This document shows, one piece after another, positions 8,373 through 16,153 of a stretch of DNA of 64,000 bases. Source of the stretch: CAVSUZ01 sp963791885 (GTDB lineage: Bacteria; Pseudomonadota; Alphaproteobacteria; Acetobacterales; Acetobacteraceae); assembly GCA_963791885.1 (NCBI GenBank), contig CAWBUL010000005.1, positions 1,116,001 through 1,180,000 of the forward strand, read 5' to 3'. Below the pieces are notes generated by a model. The model did not search any database and had not been told where the DNA came from. It was given only the letters and a program-made list of their open reading frames with translations. The first letter of the stretch is position 1; every line of letters starts with the position of its first letter. The position numbers were made by a program, and so were the translations under genes.

Positions 8373-9298
8373 ATGAATAGCTTCTCGTTTTTCAGCCCGT
8401 CATACAAGGAGGATACGAAGCTTCCGTAGCCATTGTATATTTGCGTCGGAACACGTTCGTCTGAACCGAGCACGCGTTCCGTGGCCTGGCTCCACCGCGG
8501 GTGGGGCACCGCAGGGTTCACGTTTGCCCAGAAACCATACTCGTCAGGGTTGATTTGTGCCCACATCGTATCGGGGCGCTTTTCGGTGAAGGTGACCTTC
8601 ACGAACGCTTTTCCCGATTTAAAGCCGTATTTCCAGGGGACCGTCATGCGGATCGGCCCGCCGTTCTGCTTCGGCAGGTCCTTGCCGTACATGCCCGTCG
8701 AGACGAACGCCACCTGGTTCGCGGCCTCCTGGACGGTCAGCGCCTCCACATACGGCCACGGATAGATCGGCTCATCCAGCCCCGGCATAACCTTCGGCTC
8801 TTCGACCGTGGTGAACGCCACGTATTTGGCTGAACCAAGCGGCTCGGCAATGGTCAGCAACTGTTTCATCGGAAAACCGGTCCATGGCACCACCATGGAC
8901 CACGCTTCCACACAGCGGTGCCGGTAGATCCGTTCCTCCAACTGGACCTGCTTCAGCAGGTCCTCAATCGCCATGGTGCGAGGGGTCTTCACCAACCCGT
9001 CGAACTGTACCGACCAGGGGCTGACGGACATCTTCTGGGCGGCACGCCAGAGGTCCTTGTCCTCGCTGAACTCGTAATAGTTGTTGTAGGTGGTGGCGTC
9101 CTTCTCGGGTGTGATGGCACGGCCGGGTTCATAGGTCTTGTCCAGCGGCACGTCCGCTCGTGCGCCGCCGGGCAGCGCGGCTGCCCCCAGCGCCAGCGCT
9201 GCGGCTCCGCCCAGCATCGCGCGCCGATTGATCATCAGCGCCTCGGGCGTCACGCGGCTCTCGGGAATTTCCCACCCGTGCCGCCGGATGATTTTCAT
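8369..9298 (-). CDS. msrP: Periplasmic protein-methionine-sulfoxide reductase catalytic subunit
   Basis: MsrP (YedY) is a molybdopterin enzyme, exported folded by Tat, that repairs oxidised methionine in periplasmic proteins. The 309-residue protein has a twin-arginine leader (INRRAMLGGAAALALG, ARA cleavage region), the oxidoreductase molybdopterin domain with the molybdenum-ligand cysteine in YRHRCVEAWSMVVPWTG, and LPKQNGGPIRMTVPWKYGFK. Start ATG 9298 (MKIIRRHGWEIPESRVT) has AGGGAG upstream; an extension to 9337 is excluded. The downstream coupled gene replaces the expected msrQ. Confidence 0.93.
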   Translation of the reverse strand: MKIIRRHGWEIPESRVTPEALMINRRAMLGGAAALALGAAALPGGARADVPLDKTYEPGRAITPEKDATTYNNYYEFSEDKDLWRAAQKMSVSPWSVQFDGLVKTPRTMAIEDLLKQVQLEERIYRHRCVEAWSMVVPWTGFPMKQLLTIAEPLGSAKYVAFTTVEEPKVMPGLDEPIYPWPYVEALTVQEAANQVAFVSTGMYGKDLPKQNGGPIRMTVPWKYGFKSGKAFVKVTFTEKRPDTMWAQINPDEYGFWANVNPAVPHPRWSQATERVLGSDERVPTQIYNGYGSFVSSLYDGLKNEKLFM

Positions 9299-9448
9299 GC
9301 TCTGTTCTCCCTGTCGCGGCTGGCATTTTCGTGCCACCCGCTACTTTACAGTGGCTTCCTGATCCCTTCAGTTCGCCGTGGAACGCGGAGAGTTACAGGG
9401 GAGGCACACCAGTCTACCGTCTAGCACACATCGAGCCCGAGGCCGTCC

Positions 9449-10459
9449 ATGCACCTTGCCCGCTTTCCCCGCGTCCGCCTCTTTCCCACCCCGACGCCGT
9501 TGGAAAAAATGGAGAACCTGACACGGCACCTCGGCGGTCCGCAGATCTGGATCAAGCGCGACGATTGTACTGTGGTCGCGACCGGCGGGAACAAGGTCCG
9601 CAAGCTGGAATTTTTGGCTGGCGACGCGCAGGCGTGCGGCGCCGACCACCTGATTACGCAGGGCGCGGTGCAGAGCAATCACGTGCGCCAGACCATCGCC
9701 GTCGCCAACCGGCTGGGCATGAAATGCTCCGTCCTGCTCGAGCACCGGGTGGAGACCAACGACCCGAACTACGTCGGCAGCGGCAACGTGCTGCTCGACA
9801 AGCTGATGGGTGCCAGCATCGAGTACCGTCAGAGTGGTCTCGACATGAACGCCGAGGCTGAGCGGAAAAGCGAGGAACTCCGCGCCGCCGGCGCCAAGCC
9901 CTACGTCATCCCCGGTGGCGGCTCCAACCGAGTGGGGGCGCTCGGCTATGTCTCCTGCGCGCAGGAATTGATGCAGCAGGCCGACGAGATGGGGTTGAAG
10001 ATCGACCGCGTGGTGCACGCCACCGGCAGCGCCGGCACGCAGGCGGGTCTGGTCGTCGGACTGGTCGGCATCAATGCCGGCGTGCGGGTACTGGGTATCG
10101 GCGTGCGCGCGCCGAAGGACCGGCAGGAGGCCAACGTGCACAAGCTCGCGCAGGAAGTTGCCGAGTATGTGGGCGTGCATGGCGGCATTCCGCGCCAGGC
10201 GGTTGAGGCGAACTGCGATTACGTCGGCGCGGGTTACGGGCAGCCGACCGACGGGATGTATGAAGCCGTCTCCCTGGTCGCGCGCCTGGAGGGGATTCTG
10301 CTCGACCCGGTCTATTCCGGCAAAGGGATGGCGGGGTTGATCGATTTGATCCGCAAGGGAAAGATCGGATCGAACGAAACCGTCGTGTTCCTGCACACCG
10401 GCGGGGCCGTCGGGTTGTTCGGTTACAACAGCTTCTTCGATCAGAAAATGGCTGCCTGA
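9449..10459 (+). CDS. D-cysteine desulfhydrase / ACC-deaminase family PLP enzyme
   Basis: A 336-residue fold-type II PLP enzyme. The Schiff-base lysine lies in TGGNKVRKLEFL, and the serine-containing QGAVQSNHVRQTIAVA and glycine-rich phosphate-binding loop ATGSAGTQAGL are visible. These match D-cysteine desulfhydrase (DcyD) and the closely related L-cysteate sulfo-lyase CuyA; the two cannot be told apart here by eye. Product formation would be pyruvate plus ammonia and sulfide or sulfite. It is divergent from msrP (150 bp) and 16 bp ahead of the FAH gene, so it may start the catabolic operon to 13.6 kb. Confidence 0.85.
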   Translation: MHLARFPRVRLFPTPTPLEKMENLTRHLGGPQIWIKRDDCTVVATGGNKVRKLEFLAGDAQACGADHLITQGAVQSNHVRQTIAVANRLGMKCSVLLEHRVETNDPNYVGSGNVLLDKLMGASIEYRQSGLDMNAEAERKSEELRAAGAKPYVIPGGGSNRVGALGYVSCAQELMQQADEMGLKIDRVVHATGSAGTQAGLVVGLVGINAGVRVLGIGVRAPKDRQEANVHKLAQEVAEYVGVHGGIPRQAVEANCDYVGAGYGQPTDGMYEAVSLVARLEGILLDPVYSGKGMAGLIDLIRKGKIGSNETVVFLHTGGAVGLFGYNSFFDQKMAA

Positions 10460-10475
10460 AAATGAGACCACGCCA

Positions 10476-11309
10476 ATGAAACTGCTGAGCTTCCGCCGTC
10501 CCGATGGCAGCCCAAGCTGGGGGATCGCCAAGGACGAAGGCGTGATCGACCTGGGTCACCTTGCGCCGAGCCTCAAGCACGCCATCTGGGCCAGCACCTC
10601 CCTCGCGGAACTCGCGTCACGCCACGCCGATTACAAGCTCAGCGACGTACGGTTCCTTCCGCCCATTCCGGACCCCGACAAGATCCTCTGCGTCGGCCTG
10701 AACTACGTCTCGCATATCAAGGAAGGCGGGCGGGAACCGCCGCCCAAACCCATCATCTTCGCCCGCTTCGCAAATTCCCAGGTCGGGCACGGGGAGACAC
10801 TGATCCGCCCCAAGGCGTCGGAGACCTACGACTATGAAGGCGAGCTTGCGGTCGTGATCGGGCAGCGCTGCCGCCATGTGCCGAAGGAACATGCGTGGGA
10901 CGTGATCGGCGGGTACGCGTGTTACAACGAAGGCTCGGTGCGGGAATGGCAGCGGCATTCCGCGCAGTTCATCCCGGGCAAGAACTTCTATCACTCTGGT
11001 GCGTTCGGCCCGTGGATCGTCACGCCCGAGGAAGCCGGCGACATCACCACCGGCACGTTGCTCACCCGCCTGAACGGCGAGGAAGTGCAGCGCGCCACCA
11101 TCGACGATCTCTGCTTCGATATTCCGACTCTCATCAACTACATCTCCACCTTCACCGAGCTGGTACCTGGAGACGTGATCGTGACCGGCACGACGGGGGG
11201 CGTGGGCGCGTACCGCACGCCGCCGCTGTGGATGAAGCACGGTGACACCGTGGAAGTGGAGATCAGCGCCATCGGCACCCTGCGCAACCCGGTCGCGCAA
11301 GAGGAGTGA
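10476..11309 (+). CDS. Fumarylacetoacetate hydrolase family protein
   Basis: A 277-residue cytoplasmic enzyme of the FAH superfamily, which cleaves or decarboxylates beta-diketo acids with a divalent metal. Visible: KILCVGLNYVSHIKEGG, the metal-binding YDYEGELAVVIGQRC acidic motif, ACYNEGSVREWQ, and GDVIVTGTTGGVGAYR near the end. The substrate is unknown. The stop overlaps the GTG of the acyl-CoA synthetase (GTGA at 11306-11309), indicating a shared pathway. A second, distinct FAH gene lies at 43241. Confidence 0.88.
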   Translation: MKLLSFRRPDGSPSWGIAKDEGVIDLGHLAPSLKHAIWASTSLAELASRHADYKLSDVRFLPPIPDPDKILCVGLNYVSHIKEGGREPPPKPIIFARFANSQVGHGETLIRPKASETYDYEGELAVVIGQRCRHVPKEHAWDVIGGYACYNEGSVREWQRHSAQFIPGKNFYHSGAFGPWIVTPEEAGDITTGTLLTRLNGEEVQRATIDDLCFDIPTLINYISTFTELVPGDVIVTGTTGGVGAYRTPPLWMKHGDTVEVEISAIGTLRNPVAQEE

Positions 11310-12796
11310 GCGATTGGGTACCGTGGGGCGCCGAACTCGCCGCCACAGTTGACCGGTTCGGATCGCTCGAAGCCGTGCATGATGGCGAGGGGGCGATCAA
11401 TTTCGCCGACCTCGCCACGCGTGCCGCTAGCCTCGCTGCCATGCTGCGCGACCGCGGCGTGCAACCCGGTCAGCCGGTCGTCAGCAGTGTTCTGAACGGC
11501 ATTCCCGCCGTTTGGATAGCCATAGCGTTTCGCATCGCAGGCGTAGCCGAGGTGGCGCTGAACGCCCGCCTGACCGAGGCCGAACGCCGCCATTGCTTGA
11601 CACTCTCGCAAGCGCGTCTTGCCATCACCTCCGCTGATCAGGCCGACGCGTTTCGTGCTCTCGGCTGCGATACCATCGCTATTGAAAATATCGATCGGTC
11701 AAACGACTCCTGCGCGTTTCCCCCTGTACCGGCCGACGCATGGGGCCGGATCGGCTTCACCTCCGGCACCACCGGCCAGCCCAAGGCTGTCGTCACCAAC
11801 CACGGTGCGCGCTGGATCGCCAACATCCTGCAGCGCGCGCATTTCAACTCCATGCCAGGACCGGGCAGCCGCGTCCTGCTGATGACACCCTTCGTGCACG
11901 GCGCCGGATTGCTGGCACACGCTTTCCATGACCTCGGTGCCGGGATCGTGCTGTTGGACGGCGTCGATCTGCCCGTCGCCACAACCTTCATCATCGATGG
12001 CACGGTCGATTTCGTGTTCGCCCCGCCGACCGTGCTCGCCAAGCTGCTCACGGGCCTGGAGGGGCGGCGGATCGAAACCGTACGCACCATCTTCTGCGGC
12101 ACCGCGCCGCTGCCGCGGGCACTCTATGAACGCGCGAAGGCGGGGTTCGGACCTGTGGTGCGGATCACCTACGGCAAGACGGAGATCGTCAATCCAATTG
12201 CCGTGCTGCAGCCGCCGGAAGTGGATCGGTATTTCAGCGAACCGCCGCAGGATGGCGCCTGCGTCGGCTGGCCCGGCGCCGGCGTGGAGATCGAGCTGCG
12301 CGGTGAGGAGCGCCAGGTGTTCCTGCGTGGCCGGCACATGTCGTGCGGCCATATCGACGCAGACGGGTTTCATCCACTGCCACCGGACGGCTTTCACGAT
12401 ACCGGCGATCTCGGCCGCATCGATGATCAGGGCCGGTTGCACCTGATCGGTCGCATGGCGGACGTCATCAAGTCCGGCGGCTACAAGATCCATCCCGATG
12501 AAATCGAACAGGCTCTCGCCAGAACCGGCGTGGTCGTGTCGGTACTGTCGCTGCCGTCGGATTACTGGGGCGAAGTCATCGTCGGTGTCGGCGAGACGGA
12601 TGACCCGTCATGGCCCCAACGCGCGCAAGCGGCGTTGTCGGATCTGTCGCGCCACAAGCATCCGCGCATGCTGCTGACCATGAGCGAATTGCCGCGCAAT
12701 CACCAGGGCAAGGTCATGCGCCGATCGATCCGCGAGGCTTTGATGAGTCGCTATCACCTGGTCGATGGACCTCATCCGACGCTGGAGCCGTGCTGA
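11306..12796 (+). CDS. AMP-binding acyl-CoA synthetase/ligase
   Basis: A 496-residue ANL-superfamily enzyme that activates a carboxylic acid as an acyl-adenylate and transfers it to CoA. The P-loop-like motif GFTSGTTGQPKAVVTNHG, the FHDTGDLGRID motif, and the A10 lysine region (LPRNHQGKVMRRSI) are all present. GTG 11306 overlaps the FAH stop, and its own stop overlaps the hydratase ATG (TGATG at 12794-12798). With FAH and enoyl-CoA hydratase it suggests degradation of a carboxylic acid to CoA-bound intermediates; substrate unknown. Confidence 0.88.
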   Translation: MSDWVPWGAELAATVDRFGSLEAVHDGEGAINFADLATRAASLAAMLRDRGVQPGQPVVSSVLNGIPAVWIAIAFRIAGVAEVALNARLTEAERRHCLTLSQARLAITSADQADAFRALGCDTIAIENIDRSNDSCAFPPVPADAWGRIGFTSGTTGQPKAVVTNHGARWIANILQRAHFNSMPGPGSRVLLMTPFVHGAGLLAHAFHDLGAGIVLLDGVDLPVATTFIIDGTVDFVFAPPTVLAKLLTGLEGRRIETVRTIFCGTAPLPRALYERAKAGFGPVVRITYGKTEIVNPIAVLQPPEVDRYFSEPPQDGACVGWPGAGVEIELRGEERQVFLRGRHMSCGHIDADGFHPLPPDGFHDTGDLGRIDDQGRLHLIGRMADVIKSGGYKIHPDEIEQALARTGVVVSVLSLPSDYWGEVIVGVGETDDPSWPQRAQAALSDLSRHKHPRMLLTMSELPRNHQGKVMRRSIREALMSRYHLVDGPHPTLEPC

Positions 12797-13586
12797 TGCC
12801 ATCGTATGAAACCATCGTGGTCGATACCGTCCGTCCGCACATGCTCTGCGTGACGATGAACCGGCCGGAGGTCGGCAATGCGCGCAATACGCGAATGGGG
12901 TTGGAACTGCTGGAGGTCTGGACCGGCCGAATCCGGGACCCAGGCGACGTGCGCTGTGTCATCCTGACCGGCGCCGGCGATCGCATCTTCTGCTCCGGCG
13001 CCGATCTGAAGGAACGAAACGGCATGAGCGGGACGCGTGGGAGCGTCAGCACGAGATTTTCGAGCGCGGCCGCGATGCTTTGCTTTCCCTCCCGGTCCCG
13101 GTGATCGCAGCCGTCAACGGCCATGCCTACGCCGGCGGCCTTGAATCGGTGCTGGTCTGCGATTTCGCCTATGCCGTGCGCGGCGCCCGCTTTGCGCTGA
13201 CCGAAGTGACGCGCGGCATCATGCCCGGTGGTGGCGGGACGCAAACCCTGCCGCGCGTTGCCGGCGAACGCCGCGCAAAGGAAATCATCCTGACGGGCCG
13301 GCCTTTCAGCGCCGAGGAGGCGTTGGAATGGGGCGTGGTGAACCGGCTGTGCGAACCGGGCACGCTGATGGAGGCGGTGATCGAAACCGCGCAGGCGATC
13401 TGCGACAACGCACCGCTTTCAGTCCGCCAGGCCAAGAAAGCCATCCATAACGGTTTGCAGATGGATCTGCGACGTGGGTTTGCGTACGAGATCGAGGCCT
13501 ATCATCGGCTGATCGATACCGAGGATCGGCTCGAAGGGATTGCCGCGTTCAATGAGAAGCGGAAGCCCGTCTTCAAGGGACGCTAG
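12796..13586 (+). pseudogene. Enoyl-CoA hydratase/isomerase with a frameshift
   Basis: Crotonase-family enzyme. The first frame (from ATG 12796) gives MPSYETIVVDTVRPHMLCVT, MNRPEVGNARN and the oxyanion-hole motif FCSGADLKERNGMS. It then breaks at the GGG at 13030-13032. The family continuation AWERQHEIFERGRDALLSLP, then VPVIAAVNGHAYAGG and GIMPGGGGTQTLPR, is in another frame to 13586. One missing base at the G run restores a single ~263-codon protein with both oxyanion-hole segments. The TAG stop (13584-13586) is the first base triplet of a dispersed intergenic repeat. Confidence 0.82.
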
Positions 13587-13698
13587 AGCAGATCGCGCTT
13601 GACTGGAACCGCCTGCGGTTCCAGGAGCGCGTGAACCTGCTCGCAAAACAAGGGCGCAGAGCGGGTTTACCGCGACACAGTCAGGGTAAAACCGCTCG
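13585..13698. repeat. Composite double-hairpin intergenic repeat, copy 1
   Basis: Starts AGAGCAGATCGCGC and holds a cruciform-like stem CTGGAACCGC/GCGGTTCCAG (13603-13612 with 13615-13624, 2-nt loop) inside a weaker outer stem. A second hairpin follows, with arms AGCGG..TTTACC and GGTAAAACCGCT, to about 13697. A sister copy with the same two-hairpin order is at 55389-55501; single-hairpin relatives are at 31989 and 37401. The stop codon of the upstream hydratase is the TAG at its left edge. It resembles a REP/MITE-like non-coding element; the class is unknown. Confidence 0.8.
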
Positions 13699-13745
13699 AA
13701 GGCGCGTCTGCCCGCACGAACCCGGGAATAAGCGGAAAACCTGGA

Positions 13746-13955
13746 TCACTCCTTCCGTAACGCCTCGGGCCGGTGAACCGCCTCCTTCCCGCTCTTATCG
13801 CTTCGCACACGATATTCCGGATCGTCCGGCGACGCCTTGGCGACGTGACCCTTTACACGCTGCGTTCCCGTAACCTTCCGCTCGACAGTGCCATGCGCGG
13901 CGCCCTGAGACGTGTTCCAACTGACCTTGTCGCCAGGTTTGAACTCCTTGCTCAC
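13746..13955 (-). CDS. DUF2945 (HVA TUDOR-like) small protein
   Basis: A 69-residue protein with the DUF2945 pattern: FKPGDKVSWNTSQGAAHGT, VERKVTG, RVKGHVAKASPDDPEYRV, RSDKSGKEAVHRPEALRK. This is a small SH3/TUDOR-like fold often called 'hypervirulence associated'; its function is unknown. The GTG at 13955 is preferred because GAAGGA lies ~7 bases upstream; a GTG at 13970 overlapping the cupin stop (GTGA) is the alternative. It lies directly downstream of the bicupin gene. Confidence 0.75.
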   Translation of the reverse strand: MSKEFKPGDKVSWNTSQGAAHGTVERKVTGTQRVKGHVAKASPDDPEYRVRSDKSGKEAVHRPEALRKE

Positions 13956-13966
13956 GTTCGCATCCT

Positions 13967-15103
13967 TCACCGTGTCACCGGCCGCTTCTGCCGGGGCAAC
14001 GTGTCCAGCAGCGCCGGATCGACACCCAGATGCGCCGCCACCAGTGTGCGCGGCGTCAGCGCCAGCCACTGCCCCAATGACACATCCTGGAACCGCGGCG
14101 CCGGGAACAGTTCCAAAAACCGCAGCGGCCCCGAACCCGTATTCTCGATGTAGTGCCCCATCGCGAAGGGAACGAACCCCACATCGCCGGCCCGGAAATC
14201 GTATGTCCGCGCTTTGGCTTCGGCGCCGAAAATCGTCATCCGGCCCTCGCCTTCGATCCAGTACTGCCACTCATCAGCATTGCAATGCCAATGCATCTCG
14301 CGCAACCCGCCCGGCTCAAGTTCGACCAGCGCCGCGGCCGTGGTGGTAGAGACAGGGAAATGGCGCGTATCGACGACGCGCACCCGCCCGCCCGGCATCT
14401 CCTGCGCCGGTTGCTCGTGCAACTTGTAGCTGAACGACTGCGGCACCGAATTCTCCCCCCTCCGGTCCTGCTCTATCGGACCAGGCAAGGGAGCTTCGAA
14501 GATATACAGCTCTGTCTCAGGCACGGTGTCGAATACCGAGGCGGCCCAGCCAAAGTTCTTCACCAGCACCTCGCGCGGGGTGTGACGCAGCCAGTCTGTC
14601 AGCAGGAACGTGCTGTCCTCGCTGAAATCACCGTCGTCGAATACGAGCAGGAACTCGGTGCCCTCGGGTTCCAGACCCTGAATGCTGTGGGGAATGCCGG
14701 GCGGAAAGAACCACAGATCGCCGGTCTCTACATCATCAACGAACGCGCGGCCCTCTTGGTCCACCGCGGTGATCCGCGCTCGTGCCGCCAGCGTGTACGC
14801 CCACTCCGATGCGGTGTGCCAATGCAACTCCCGCACCCCACCCGCTGTCAGACGCATATCCACACCAGCCATCGAACGAGAGACCGGCAACTCCCGCGCC
14901 GTGGTCTCCCGTGCCCGTCCCCCGCGCTCGATCCGCTGGTGAGAGAAGGTGAACGGCCACTTCACATTGGGCATCTTGCCCTTGTCAGTATGCGGCGGCG
15001 TGAGAAGGTTCGAATTCTGCCGGGCGAGCGCGATGTTATGAGGACCGAGCATGTTGGCCCCGAGCCCACCGGGTTCGATAGGCTCGGGTATTGGTCTATC
15101 CAT
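13967..15103 (-). CDS. oxdC: Bicupin oxalate decarboxylase family protein
   Basis: Mn-dependent conversion of oxalate to formate and CO2 is the family reaction. The 378-residue protein has two cupin domains. The N-terminal one has the metal motif ELHWHTASEWAY and the C-terminal one EMHWHCNADEWQYW, each with HxHx4-6E, plus FFPPGIPHSIQG. The lid loop expected to read SENST is here SEDST (in DDGDFSEDSTF), keeping the catalytic Glu. There is no obvious export signal. ATG 15103 is chosen for GGAGG upstream; 15121 and 15322 are in-frame alternatives. Divergent from the HMG-CoA-lyase-like gene. Confidence 0.88.
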   Translation of the reverse strand: MDRPIPEPIEPGGLGANMLGPHNIALARQNSNLLTPPHTDKGKMPNVKWPFTFSHQRIERGGRARETTARELPVSRSMAGVDMRLTAGGVRELHWHTASEWAYTLAARARITAVDQEGRAFVDDVETGDLWFFPPGIPHSIQGLEPEGTEFLLVFDDGDFSEDSTFLLTDWLRHTPREVLVKNFGWAASVFDTVPETELYIFEAPLPGPIEQDRRGENSVPQSFSYKLHEQPAQEMPGGRVRVVDTRHFPVSTTTAAALVELEPGGLREMHWHCNADEWQYWIEGEGRMTIFGAEAKARTYDFRAGDVGFVPFAMGHYIENTGSGPLRFLELFPAPRFQDVSLGQWLALTPRTLVAAHLGVDPALLDTLPRQKRPVTR

Positions 15104-15187
15104 CGCGGGCCCATCCTCCATGCCGGTGGGAACGGGCGGCGTGCCCGCCCGGTTGCCGGGGCAGGACCGACGGAGTACCGGTGGAAC

Positions 15188-16141
15188 ATGTCCGATTTTC
15201 CAAGCCGGGTACAGATCAACGAAGAAGGCCCGCGAGAGGGGTTCCAGTTCGAGAAAGGACCGATCCCGACGGAGCGGAAGATCGCGCTGATCGACGCTCT
15301 GAGCGAAACGGGACTCAATCACATCCAGGTGGCGAGCTTCGTCAATCCCAAGCGCGTGCCCGGTTGGGCAGACGCCGATCAGGTCGTTGCGGGCTTCAAC
15401 CGCCGCCCCGGTGTCGAATACACCGCGCTATGGCTCAATCTGCAGGGCTTCGAACGCGCCCTCGGCACCAACCGGCTCGACATCAAGGGGTCGTTTTCCC
15501 TCACGGCCTCAGAGGCCTTCCTGCAGCGCAACCAAGGCCGCACTTTGGCGGATAACATCCGCGCCGCACACGACACCATCGCCATGTATACAAAGCACAG
15601 CATTCCGCTGGAGCGCGCCGGCATCATGGCTGCGTTCGGCTGCAACTTTGAAGGCGAGATCCCCCACGGCCGCGTGCTCGATCTGATGCAGCAGCTGCTG
15701 GACATCGCCGCCGAGCATGGGGTGAAGCCGCGCGTGTTCTCTCTGGCCGACACCATGGCCTGGGCCACGCCGAAATCCATCCGCGCCCTGGTCGGTAAGG
15801 TCCGCGACCGCTTCCCTGATCTCACCCTCTCGCTCCATCTGCACGACACGCGCGGCATGGGCATCGCCGACGCTTATGCCGGGCTGGAGATGGGCGTCGC
15901 GATCTACGATTCCGCCGTTGCCGGCCTGGGCGGCTGCCCCTTCGCTGCGCACAAGGGCGCCGCCGGCAATGTCTGCACCGAGGATCTGGTGTTCATGCTG
16001 CACGAAATGGGCATCGAGACGGGCATCGACCTGGAGCAGCTGATCGAAGCGGCGCGCCTGGCCGAAGACATCGTCGGCCACCCGTTGCCTGGTTCGGTGA
16101 AGATGGGCGGCACCCTGAAGGCCTATCGGGCACAACACTAA
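15188..16141 (+). CDS. Hydroxymethylglutaryl-CoA lyase-like TIM-barrel lyase
   Basis: A 317-residue HMGL-like/DRE-TIM metallolyase that cleaves acyl-CoA hydroxy-acids in its family. It has the HMG-CoA lyase signature AVAGLGGCPFAAHKG with the catalytic Cys, and the metal-binding HxH in LSLHLHDTRGMG. The N-terminal motif is EEGPREGFQFEKG, so the usual RDG metal-ligand Asp is Glu. ATG 15188 is chosen because the longer open frame from 14153 is antisense to the decarboxylase. A clean GGAGGA site sits between it and the next gene at 16154, so the two are probably co-transcribed. Confidence 0.85.
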   Translation: MSDFPSRVQINEEGPREGFQFEKGPIPTERKIALIDALSETGLNHIQVASFVNPKRVPGWADADQVVAGFNRRPGVEYTALWLNLQGFERALGTNRLDIKGSFSLTASEAFLQRNQGRTLADNIRAAHDTIAMYTKHSIPLERAGIMAAFGCNFEGEIPHGRVLDLMQQLLDIAAEHGVKPRVFSLADTMAWATPKSIRALVGKVRDRFPDLTLSLHLHDTRGMGIADAYAGLEMGVAIYDSAVAGLGGCPFAAHKGAAGNVCTEDLVFMLHEMGIETGIDLEQLIEAARLAEDIVGHPLPGSVKMGGTLKAYRAQH

Positions 16142-16153
16142 CGGAGGAAACCA

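Noticed and set aside
14153..15187. Long open frame upstream of the HMG-CoA lyase-like start
   Set aside because: It is antisense to the clear bicupin oxalate decarboxylase and has no family motifs; the lyase homology starts at 15188.
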